DNA of 64,000 nucleotides from Diphasiastrum complanatum (lineage: Eukaryota > Streptophyta > Lycopodiopsida > Lycopodiales > Lycopodiaceae): positions 47,004,633 to 47,068,632 of the forward strand of contig CM055106.1 in the NCBI GenBank assembly GCA_029204225.1. The letters run 5' to 3'. The notes beneath the pieces were generated by a model. It worked only from the letters and a program-made list of their open reading frames with translations, did no database searches and was not told the origin of the DNA. The stretch's first letter is position 1. Each line of letters begins with the position of its first letter. The translations under genes were made by a program, and so were the position numbers. Below are positions 48,031 through 58,823 of the stretch, one piece after another.

Positions 48031-50224
48031 TCTATCCAACATCCACCTTGTTGTCTGGGTATTCATCATTTGCTTTAATCCTAACTTGCACTTCAGTGTT
48101 TTTTGTCCTATTTCTCTTTGGCATATTCGGTTGTTCGTGTATATGATAGGTGGCCAAAAGATCTAGGTCATCATTTGGTTCAAGAAAATATGCTAGCACC
48201 ACATTTTCTTCATGCTCGGATTCTTCATTACTGATGTAGTTGGGTAATTCTTTGTCCCAAAGGAACGGATCATATGGTGTTCCAGTACTATCCTGGATAA
48301 AATTATCAGAGTTTACCACCATGTGGTCATCTATTGTCGCTTTTTGATATTCAAATAAGTGTTGGATATCAAATGAATCCTGATCAAATACATCAGGTGG
48401 GGGTTCATGATTTTTGTCGTTTTCTTGCTTCGTTACACAGTAGCCTATGGATCTAGTTTTAGGGGGTTAATCTACAGGGGTTGTCCATACTATGTCATGT
48501 ACTTCTGCATAGTTTAAGTTGCCTTCACTGTCCTTGTCAGGAGGTATAGCTTGGTCGTCGGTGGCTTGTTGATTAACAATAGATGCGAATGATATAAGCT
48601 CCTTAGACTTAGTGGACTTCCCAAAACTCACCTACCGATCACACTCTTTCATCCACTCTTTGCTAGGCGGGTCTGTTTGTAACCTACTTTGGGTTAGCAT
48701 CAGTACTCTCACCCTAGTCCCCCCGGGGATGAGTGTTCCTATTGAGTCGCATGGGGGTCTCTTGTCATTGGTCTTGTCTCATCTATTCTGAGGAGGTCGT
48801 TTAAGCTTTTCGATCTGTGAATCTTCAGTCTTTCTGTTTAAAATTTCGTAAGTGACTCGCCCATAACACTGTAGATCTAACCCAACCCACTGTATCCGAT
48901 GTCCATGGCTTTGTATGCTTGTAGATCCGGGCTTCTCACCCAAAACTACTTTCTTCACAAGATTGCATTTCCGAATCCTAGCCTGTATAGCCCTAAGGAA
49001 TGATTGAGTTTTGACTGGTTTGATTTGAAGTATAATCCCTTTGGTTTGTCTCAATTCCAAGGGGAATGGCCTCATACTAACTTCTGAGGGAGTTGTTTCT
49101 TCATCTATACGGCTTCCAATCAAGGGTATAGGTTCTTCTATTCCAACAATAGCTATTGAGGGTGATCCGTCTCTAGGTTCAATGTCTGTGGAGTCTACCA
49201 GCCGCTTACTTGCTCCCTCACACTCTTCATTAGTGATGTCTGTTTGTACCCTATCTTGGGTTACCCTCAGTCGTTTCTTTTCTATGAGTATTTCTGCCAA
49301 GTTTATCGAGGGCTTCTCTCCTTCCGTTCCAATCACCTCACCCTGAGAGGTCACTCTACAATCTATTTGTGGTTGACTCCAAGTTTGGTAGGTTCTAAGT
49401 AGTTCGTCATCCATGACATCATGGCCTATAGGTTCTTGCCTTCGATTTCTAGTATTCAAACCATTCTCTTGTGACCAACATCCATTCTCTGAATGGCCAC
49501 ACTCCCTACAATATCTGCAAAAGGTCTTGGAATGTGCTGGAGCAACACCTCCTACAAAAGTGGGACTATTAAGTGGTGATTTATCACATTCTACTGGTTT
49601 GGTGTCCTCTTTCAATGGTACCATATGGGTCACAGTTTTTATTATGGCTAAGATGGTTTGGCATTCATTTGTAGCAAGAAAGGCTTCTTCTGTGGTTTTG
49701 GTTCTACACACTGCTTCTTCAAATGATGTCACCCCAGATTGGCGTACTCCTAGCTGGATAGCTGGTTGTAGGCCCCTCAAGAAAAACATGAGTACTAATT
49801 GAGATGATACCTCTGTCGCTAGCCCTATGTTCAATTGGCGAACGAGCTCCTTGAGTCATTTAACATATAGGCGTACTGATTCTCTTGGTTCTTGTTGTAT
49901 CATGGTCAAAGCGAACATCAAGCTATCAACATTGTATTTGAGTCCAAACTCTGCTATAAACAATTGTAACAGTTTCTCCAAGGTGGTAATGGAAGCTTTG
50001 GGTAAATTATAGCACCATCGTCTAGCTTCCCCTACTAGAGTTGTGGAAAACAACATCATTCTATGCATTGGATTTATGACTGTGTTCGTGAACATCAACG
50101 TGTCAAATTCCTGGATATGTCTATGGGCATCTTCATTAGTGCTTCCGTGAAACTGAGGTAGGGAGCCTACTATTCTTGGTGCCCTTCCGATATCATCAGG
50201 GATAACTATTGGCTGAGTGACTCT

Positions 50225-51352
50225 TCATGTCAATGGTGTGATATATAGAGGGCTAGGTGTTTGCACAGTCGGTTGTCGATGGTCATCTTCAACTAAAATT
50301 TCTAGTTCCATGTTCTGGTTAGTGTGATCCTCAAGGCCCATGTCTAGCTCAACTTTACTTTCTACCATTGGTCCTTGTTTTGATAGTATGTCATCATCCA
50401 TCATCTCTTCACCACTTTTTGCTTCATCACCCACCACCTCATTGGGCTCTGGTTCAATTCCATCTTCAGATACGGTCTCCCACTCAGATTCATCACTATA
50501 ACTCTCAACTGGATTAGATATCTCATCTTCATTGTCATATCGAGTTGAGCACTCTCCTAATTCTACTTCTAATTGGATGTCATCTATGTGGATATTTGAA
50601 GGTGTTTCCCACTCTTGCAGTGAGAGTGCTATTGCTATTTGCAGATCAGCAGTACTATCTTCTTGATCCTCAAGAAGATTTGGCATTGTGTGTTCTTGTG
50701 GTGACTGCTCTTGGGTTTCAACAACTTTTGGGAGCAGGGGAGGTGAATCTCCTGCTAAACTCCTACTATCTGCGGCTAGACTTGGTTCTCTAGGCAATAG
50801 GCTGGCCTCTTGCATCGAAATTTGTAAAGCCAAGTCTAGTATGGCGAATGAGATTCCATCTAGATCTAGTTGCGGTGCTTCAACTAGATGTGGCTCCAGC
50901 TGAGGTTCGATCAAAAGGTCCTCTAATATGACATGTTTTTCTTCGATAGCATCTAGTTCTGATGGTGTATGGTCTTTCCTTTCATCCTCATTCTGTTCAG
51001 GAGACTCTAAGAATGCATCTATGGCACTGGCAAGTCCTTTTTTGGTCATTACTTTAGGTGTCTCTATCGACCTCTCGTGCTTACATAGAATTCTCTGCTC
51101 CTCTAATTCTAGAGGAGGCATCTCAGTATCATGCATAAGATCTACAAAATACAAGCTAGTAGTTTCATGGGACTCCTCCTGTGGGTACTCCTCTACTATA
51201 TTTTCAGAAGATCCTAAGCTCTCATCATCACTGATGGGTTGATATGGGCTTGTGCCTCCATCATTCATGGACATTCGGTCAACATCAAGTGATGTACTTA
51301 GTTGGTCAAAAGATAGTTCACTCCACTCATTTGTCGATGGCTCACTAGTCAC
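50225..51352 (-). mobile_element. Acidic gag-leader segment with two UIM-like motifs (part of the 48-54 kb fossil)
   Basis: A continuous 375-residue reading segment, strongly acidic and Ser-rich, lies just upstream of the gag domain on the same strand. Two stretches fit the ubiquitin-interacting motif pattern (hydrophobic-xx-Ala-xxx-Ser-xx-acidic): LDLALQISMQE at residues 172-182 and LQIAIALSLQE at 237-247, the second preceded by acidic residues. Known UIMs are short helices that bind ubiquitin, often in pairs. Their presence beside a retroelement gag is unusual. Function is inferred from pattern only. Confidence 0.6.
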
Positions 51353-52539
51353 ACTAGTGGATTGGCCTATCCCACCAGGAGTGGATCAGATATGTTATGG
51401 CTCAAGGGGTTAGTCAATATCCTTTCTCTCCCAGCATAATCTGGTGATCTAGATTCATGGCCCATGAGTGCCAGGTTTCCGTCACTATTCTCTCCGTTGC
51501 AATTATTTCTACATGCAAGGGTTGGCATATGTGGCCTTTTGATTATTGCCATATCCTCTACAATGCCGAACAACCAATATTTGAAACTCCTATAGGTGGA
51601 ATTTGTTCTACTAGGTGTTGGGTATGCAGTTTCTACACGTATGTATCCAAAATGCTCATATAGTAGGCCCTCATCCATGGCTCTTCCTATTATGATAATT
51701 GTTTGTGGTATATTTCGAACAACAAGTCTTATTGTAAGTTCAAGTGATCATTGTTGGATCTCTATCTACCTTTACGACTCCGTCTAGTAGCTTTCAAGAT
51801 GTCTTGTTTCTAATCATATCCTATTTTATGCTCTAGCAAACCAATTTGTGAGGGTGTTTATCGCTTCGGAACTTTTTGGACTAGTTTCCCCCTACGCTTC
51901 TCATCTTTCTTCTGAATTCGACAAGTTCCTTTTAGATGGCCTACCCTATCGTAGTATCCACATATTGTATTCCAACAATCATTAGTGGCATGATCTTCTT
52001 GGCAATACTGACACAATGGTATGGACTGATGGGCATAGTGTTGATTGATCAACTCTTGTTGATTACAAAGTTGTCTCACATCTAGAGTCAAAGCTAACAA
52101 TGTTGCAGGCATATTTCCCAAATGTTGTTTGACCATCTCCACTGATTCACAACGCTCAATCTTAACCTTTTCATCAGGGTTCGTTGAATAGCCTTGCCTA
52201 GATAGGTACCCACGTAAGAGTACCCCTAGCCAGGTGAAGAAGTCGATTGATCGTAGGCATAGGGTCCTCATCTGGTTAGGAGCTGTTGCCTATAAATTTG
52301 TTGGGCCCATAGGATGCCAACCATAATCGTTCTAGATCAATACCACATCTATGATCCTCGCTATCAATTTCTCATGGTAATGGCTCATCTAACACAGGTG
52401 GTATTCAATCATCAACTCAAAGAATGCCCCTGACAGTTCATTTGTGGGATCAGCACACATCATTGTGTGATGTTAACCACCTCGACATTCAAGGTTGACA
52501 GTCTTGACAACACACTCATTCAACTAGCAAATTTCTACT

Positions 52540-53011
52540 ACATCTTCATTGTAGGCCATCGTCTTTCAAACGATACTCCCTTATCAAATTCCTCCTGGTA
52601 GACGCACCAATGTTAAGCATCTGGCGGGTCAAAGTTGCTCACTTGACTGACAACCCATTTCTAAAACGTATGCTTTGTAAACCAAGCGACATGGATAATT
52701 ACTCTTCCAAGCAATATAATGTTCCTCCCAGTAGACGCACCAATGTTAACCATCTGGCGGGTCAAATAACATAAGCAACCCGCAAATGGCTAATTCGTAT
52801 AGTTCACAACCCTATGTATAGATAATCGCCCTTCAAACAATGGCCCATTATCAAATTCCTCCCGGTAGACGCACCAATTTTAGGCATTTGGCGGGTCAAA
52901 TAACATAAGCAACCCGCAAATGCCTAATTCGTACAGTTCATAGCCCTACGTATAGATAATCGCCCTTCAAACAATGGCCCATTATCAAATTCCTCCCGGC
53001 AGACGCACCAA
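52540..53011 (+). repeat. Tandem array of tRNA-Gly(UCC)-like units, 133-134 bp period
   Basis: Four units each contain a tRNA-Gly(UCC)-like segment ending in ...AGACGCACCA, with the CCA ends at 52609, 52742, 52876 and 53010 (spacing 133, 134, 134). The second is clearest: GGATAATTACTCTTCCAAGC (from 52693) aligns with the anticodon arm of plant tRNA-Gly(UCC), and CTCCCAGTAGACGCACCA with its 3' end. Between tRNA-like parts lies a hairpin-forming linker (GGCATTTGGCGGGT ... ACCCGCAAATGCC). On the minus strand each tRNA end reads as a primer site (TGGTGCGTCTGCCGGGAG), and the last abuts the LTR edge at 53012. Confidence 0.85.
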
Positions 53012-54720
53012 TGTTAGGGCCTATTTTGATGGGGGGTTGATCCAGCCAAAACGTCCTAAAAGGGTCAAGGGGCCCCACCTCTAATGACAGTTCGGCCCTA
53101 CATGAGCAACAGAGGATTTGCCACTTCCAACCCTGATGGCCTTCTCTATTGCCCCGTGCTCTCCAACCGATGAGAGTTTTCCAAGCTCTCACAGATATGG
53201 TTGCAAGGAGGGGGTGCTAGTACTTTTGGCTGCAATGATTCACTAGCTTTCTAGGGTCATGGTTCCATAAAACTTCTGATCACTCATTTGCGTTAGGATC
53301 TTGCTAATATCTCTTTCCCCATTGAATTCGGCTTACAATTAGTAAAAATCTTACATGGGATAGAAACCGATTTACTGTCTTTGATGTGCTCATGGGGTGC
53401 AAGTTATACGCACCGCTTTGTTTGCTAAGCGGCAATATTTTCGTCGACCGTCGGGTCTAGGTATTTTGCTAGACAGTACCGATGACGGGTGTGACTAGTG
53501 TGACGCTTAACCAAGGCGGTGTATTTCAACCGCGGATGGTGGATGGCCCGCTCTGGTGTTTCACACAGGTTGGGTCCAATTAATACGCTTCATAATGGAA
53601 AAAACGTAAGAAACACTTCAAAAACTTGACGATTCCATATAGTCGTTTAATAAATCTAACTCAACAAGATGTAAAATACCCAACCTACGGTTCTTTTCGT
53701 AAAACATATTTTAAATCAGTACAAAACAAGTCGTTTACTAAACAACTTTTACTAAACAAGTCGTAAATAAGCACTCATTGTTCTAATTACCTATGCCGCA
53801 TTTGTTTATAAAACATTATGATTTCGGACTGAATTCGAATTTGTGCTAAAAAAATGATTCACTATAATGCACAATCGACCCATACTCTACGACAATTCAT
53901 TCACCAATTAGGTAATTGCAATCACTGAACTCAAGCAAACAACATTCCCATTGCAAGCAAGTGATTCTGAGTCCATACTACCGGTAACCCACAAATATGC
54001 ACAGACCTGATATTTGAATGTCTACTTGTTCAAGAAAAGGATAACAATCGTTTAGGTCCCGATAGGGACATGGCAAATGTGGAATTATTGAAATGATTAG
54101 GTCCTCACACAGTTACACAATGAGTTCTTAGTATCCTACCATTCATTTAATGAACAAAAGCAAGTACGGACGTCAAGCACCCACATTCCAACTGAAAGCA
54201 AGTAAACATGAAAGAAAGTCTATAAAAACCGACCGAGATGAAGCAAAACCATACCTCAGTGTGAGTGTAGGACCGGAAATCAGGGAGATACTAATCATGA
54301 ATGCCTCAAAGTATCAATTGCTTTCCCTTTGCCACTTGCCTTCACACTTTGTCACATAAGTGCTGTCGTACTATACCAACAAGGTTAATATAGATTTTGT
54401 AGCAAATAGTGTTGTTCCCATAGAGGACAGCGTTAGAAAGTTATGTTTTTGGTACAATTTATGACAAGTGGTTTCGATTGTTATTCTGGTTGTCGACAGA
54501 CATTAAAAAGTAACCAATATTACTTATATTTGGGTGTGTTGTGTTGATAATTTTCAGAACAACAATCTGGCCTCTATCAAATCGAATGAAACGTGTTCTA
54601 TAGATGAGATGTTATCAGAGTAGTACAACAGTACTACACTCTGGCTGATTAAGGTGTCAATAGAGAGTCGAGAAATGTTCGATGTATTTGGAATTGTACA
54701 GACAATTAATTAATCACGTT
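53012..54720 (-). repeat. Probable gypsy-like LTR and unassigned flank
   Basis: The plus strand begins TGTTAGGGCCTATTTTG directly beside the primer site, as expected for the inner edge of a minus-strand 5' LTR. The outer edge was not found because no second copy is in the window. Some of the DNA up to 54720 may be flank. There is no gene. Confidence 0.5.
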
Positions 54721-54839
54721 CGCAAACTGTTTGTTTCTGGACAGAAGTCCTCAACAACTAAAGTCCAAATTAATGGTTAAAGAACACGAATGGTTTCAGA
54801 GCACGTTAGAAACTTATGTCAATGACAATCAGGAAAATA

Positions 54840-55205
54840 GATCAAAGGATGAGCGTGCAATGGCGATCATAGTTTCGTCCATAAATGAAGATCTACTCAT
54901 GCAGATTGAAGACTACGAAAGCAGCCATGCAGCGTGGGAAAGATTAAAGCAGAAGTATGAAGTGAGGACTACACCTTCAGTCATGCACCTTCACAATCAG
55001 CTGCAATCCATACGGTGGGATGGCAATCAGTTAGATCAGCACGTTGAGAAGATCAGAACGATCTGCGCTCAATTCACTGCATCAGGACATGAGCACCAGG
55101 TCCCAGCACCACAGCAGCTGATGTACTTCATGAAATCTCTACCGACGTCCTATCAGCCACTGAGAATGCTCATACTGAGTCTACCATATATGACATTTGA
55201 AAAAA
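54840..55205 (+). mobile_element. Ty1/copia gag fossil scrap
   Basis: The sequence is close in DNA and protein to the gag of the left-edge copia (SSINEDLLMQIEDYESSHAA; MYFMKSLPTSYQPLRMLILS). It covers the middle of gag only and is truncated at both ends. Confidence 0.9.
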
Positions 55206-55244
55206 CGTTTCTATTACCAAATGCTTGCTAGCTTTTAACCCTCG

Positions 55245-55350
55245 GTCTGACGAAAAGACACGAAGCGAACATGTTCGCGAATATCACGAAAAGACACGAA
55301 GCAAAAATGTTTGCAAACACCTTGACGAAGAGACACGAATGCAAAAAGTT
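55245..55350 (+). repeat. Tandem repeat, about 35-45 bp (GACGAAAAGACACGAAGC)
   Basis: Three imperfect units, each beginning with ACGAARAGACACGAA, follow the copia gag scrap. TTCGCGAA-type words here recur near 258 and 19380, suggesting a shared element family. Confidence 0.55.
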
Positions 55351-55534
55351 TGCGAAAGAAATTTTTTTGTGATATAGCAGAAGAAAGTCAGACGACGCGA
55401 AAGTCAAACAACTTGAAGCGACATGAAAATCTTTGTGACACTTTTTGACCTTCACGCTCCAAAGGATCAAGAAGATCATGCAAGTACCAAGAAGTACAAA
55501 GTCCCTGATCTGATATGATGACGTTAGCGGAAGA

Positions 55535-55830
55535 GTGTTAGGACGTTCCTAACCCACTTCCCTCATCATCCGAGATTAGTTATAGATTGTTTAGTCTATC
55601 TAATTTGATGTGCTACTCTGAATGTATAAGATACATACAATAGGAGATAGATATATACAATATACAGACTACAGAATAGAAGTCTGCTTGCGAGCGAGAC
55701 AAGTTTTGTAAGCAGGATTCACAGAGATTCAAGAAGTCTGCTAGTAAGCGAGACATTACTCGTGGGAGAGTGCCACTTCTGTCACACCAACGCGTTGTGT
55801 GGGTCTGTCATACAATGCACAAAAAGCAAG
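55535..55830 (+). repeat. Possible copia LTR remnant
   Basis: It begins TGTTAGGACGTTCC after a purine-rich GCGGAAGAG, and contains paired AGTCTGCTTGCGAGCGAGAC-like words resembling those in the LTR remnant at 20-90. The right edge is unclear. Confidence 0.4.
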
Positions 55831-56130
55831 AGGATCAATAGATGATACTGTAGCTATTACGCACATATCACTCTTATTTTTAGTCTGATCTTGAATGAAT
55901 TATTGCCTGCACCCCAAAACATGTTTCTCCCTATTCTGTGATGTCGCTCTATTCGCTAGCTCTGAGCAGCCAATTTCAGGGGTCATTTTCACCCAAGGAT
56001 GACCAAAATAGGTGCCTTCTAGCTAAAGATAGCCCTCTCCAAAGATTGCCTTGCAAAATGAACTATAACTTCATATTGAAGTTTCTTAATGAAGAACAAG
56101 TGACTTAAAAGTCAGGTCCCTTTCAGCAAT

Positions 56131-57464
56131 TCAAAATGAATTTTTAATGACATTGAAGGCCAAAATGCACTTACAAGTCTCTTCAGCCCTCTTCAAGCCC
56201 ATCTCATGGCTTGGCATAGATCTGACGGCCCTTGCTTTTGCAATCTTTACCATCGATCTCCATAGCGCCTGATCCTGCGGTTCATCGCGTCCTTGTGAGC
56301 TGAAGCCATTTCCTCGGGCCGCTATTCCCTCAAATGCACTACAGGCTAGCTTGACTGAGGGCGCGCAACAGCTTCCTCGCGGCCTCCTCCCTCCTTCCTT
56401 CCTTCCTTGCATAGCTATGGTGGAAACATAAGATAAAAAAAAAACCTCTGGTATGGATTGATCTAAGAAAACCATAGTTTTTCACTTTAAAGCCCTAGCT
56501 GGCTTCTTCTTCCATAGCCAATAAGAAGGATTAATTTCTCTCAGACTGCTCCATGGCTGACCCTTCCCTCCTGGCAATCACTTGGCCTTTCCTCTATAGT
56601 GCTAGGTACCAATTTACATTGCCCAATTCCGTCAAGTACAAAGAAAGATCTGTGACTCTCCGTTTTTCTTCAACTAGGCCACTTTTTGGCAATTCACAGA
56701 ACTACTCCTTTCTCCTCACAATGTAAATGGATTTCAAAATTGACTCACCCCTGAGTTACCACTACGTTGCAGCTCTTTCTGATCCACTCCGCTCTCCAAT
56801 TGACGGAGTACTCAGACAAACCCGGCCAGCTTCCCGTCATAGCCACATACAACCGTTTTTGAGCAATTTTTCGTGAATTCTCCTGAGAATCCACCTACGA
56901 CGATTGTTCTGATCTTCCCCGAAGCTCCGATCAAAGGAACTTTGCTGTCTCTAGCCATACGAACTATTGATACCCCGTATGGAGTCCTCTCTCCTAAGAC
57001 GCTCTGAGTACTATTTTTCCTATTGAAAGACGCTATCCCATAGCTTCACCGGATCGTGCATACTTGCTACACCATGTAGCTCTGATACCATGTTAAAATC
57101 TATTAGGATCTAGTGCAGTATGCAGATCACATCAATCAATCACCATAGACACTCCTCACAAGCTCTCAAAGATGGCACAACAAAAGCTTATAGATTACAA
57201 AGAAACACTGTACATATAGAGTATTCACAAACTGCATGAAAAGGCATGTGTTCTAAAATTGGCCTACCACCTGTCAAACTAAGGTCGGGCACAATATGGC
57301 CAATTTGACTGACAAACTTGGGACATGCCCCCAAGTATAGCAAGTACTATAAATAACTCTGTACAGGCTAATTCTTCCTATGTGTGGCTACCCGTCTAAC
57401 CCAAGTAGCCGTCTATGGGATTAGTGCCCGACTGCTGACAATAGTGGGTCACGTCCCGATAACA
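56131..57464 (-). mobile_element. LTR element inserted in copia gag (truncated)
   Basis: On the minus strand a 374-bp LTR (57464 down to 57091) has TGTTA/TAACA ends and is followed by a copia-type primer site (57090-57079, TGGTATCAGAGC). The internal part down to about 56131 holds an unrecognised 114-residue frame (56475-56131) and no standard gag or pol motif, so this may be a non-autonomous element. Its outer end interrupts a copia gag at about 57465. The second LTR was not found. Confidence 0.7.
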
Positions 57465-57640
57465 ACCATCACTGCTTCCCTCTCCTTCGTCTCTCATCAG
57501 TCTCTCATCAGTAACAAGACTGACTGCTTTGTCGAATGTCATATCTGGTAAACTCAGTATGAGCATTCTCAGCGGTTGATAGGACGTCGGTAGAGATTTC
57601 ATGAAGTACATCAGCTGTTGTGGTGCTGGGACTTGGCTGT
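57465..57640 (-). mobile_element. Ty1/copia gag fossil scrap (host of the insertion)
   Basis: The minus strand matches the gag of the left-edge copia (LILSLPDMTFDKAVSLVTDE) up to the insertion point of the neighbouring LTR element, and fades beyond 57640. Confidence 0.88.
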
Positions 57641-58823
57641 CAGTTGGCAGCGCAAAAGATATTCTTCGTTTGTTTCATAGTTTTTCGTTTTGCGTCCCTT
57701 TGCGGTTTGCGGCCTTGGAGGTGTGTTTACGATCCACAAATAATTCATGCATCGTTTGTGCTTCGAGTCAAGGGACGTTGACTATCACGAATTGTTCTCA
57801 TTCGACTTTTGTTTCTTGTTCGTGCTGTGACAAAGTTGCAGGAGTTCACCATTTTTGACAAGGACATTTTTGAAGAGTTCTAGAAGTGATTTTTTGAGAT
57901 CTAAGTCACATTGTTCCACTCCTACTCAAAGAGTTGAGCTTTGTTTGGCTTGAAAGAGAGTCATAGAGGTGTGTTAGTCACATGTGTATTGTTTGATCCA
58001 AAAATCCTAAGAGTTCCTTCCTTTGTAGAGAGCAAGATCTAATAACTCATTTCTTTACTTTTGGAAAAATTGTAATAGATTGTTATCAAGCCATTTGTCC
58101 ATTCCAAATCTCAAGAGTGAGATTCTTTGGGTCAAGAGGAATTCCAAAAGGGGTGATTGGATATGATCTTTGTGTGTTTGATGGAGTATACATGTCAAGT
58201 GCTTTTGGGATAGTTTGTTGTCAAACCAGATCAAATTCAACCCAATTTAAAAGGGTAGAGTATTTGGGTCAAGAGTGAGTCCAAAAGAAGTGATTAATTT
58301 TTATTTTCATGTGTTTGAAACAGAACCCATCCTTTGTTCAAGAATCTCAAAAGTTGATGTTCACATAGTCACTAAATCTGTGAACACGTTTTTTTCTCTT
58401 TTTGTTACTTATCTCTCTTGGATTACCTCTGTTGTTATGGTTCTTTGTGATTATTCTTCTTATTAGAACATTTACAGAGCAGAAGCATTATTCAAGGATG
58501 CATTATGTATTTCCCAGCCTGTCAGTGGGTAGCTCAAATCTGATACTCAACTACATGCATACACTAGCCATGCAACCATCTACAGTTCGAGCAGATCAGC
58601 ATTCAGCACAGAGAGCGATCCTACTACTAACTACTGAATCAAAGAACAATCAAGAACTAGATTAGCTACTGAAACTAAAACTAGATTCAAGAAACAAGAA
58701 ACAAGATTCCTAACAACATTTAACAATCTAGGAATCAAGAAACACACGTTACTTTTTCGTAAAACTAGGTGCTTATTATCCGCAAAATTTATTCACCAAA
58801 ATTGGAAGTCCCTCAATTGGCTG
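57640..58823. other. Unassigned stretch with a weak tandem repeat
   Basis: Two imperfect copies of about 130-140 bases (TTTGGGTCAAGAG...TCCAAAAG...GTGATT, near 58060-58180 and 58205-58310) are visible. No gene is recognised. Confidence 0.4.

Larger units (their letters stand above)
48030..54400 (-). mobile_element. Ty3/gypsy-like fossil, LTR plus gag region
   Basis: Minus-strand order: an LTR whose inner edge is at 53012 (outer edge not found, perhaps near 54400), a tRNA-Gly-type primer site inside a tandem array (52540-53011), a zinc-knuckle-like segment (52271-51858), an acidic segment with two ubiquitin-interacting-motif-like sequences (51352-50225), a gag domain (about 50210-49840, GSLPQFHGSTNEDAHRHIQE; GEARRWCYNLPKAS), a knuckle near 49525-49485 (CRYCRECGHSENGC), and acidic sequence down to 48032. 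No RT or integrase is seen, so it is truncated or non-autonomous. It is broken several times. Confidence 0.75.

Noticed and set aside
49041-51242. Plus-strand frames over the 48-51 kb region
   Set aside because: They are shadows of the minus-strand gag and acidic segment, with no motifs of their own.
52540-53011. Cluster of functional tRNA-Gly genes
   Set aside because: The units carry genomic CCA, are diverged in the arms and D region, and sit at an LTR primer site; tRNA-derived repeats fit better.
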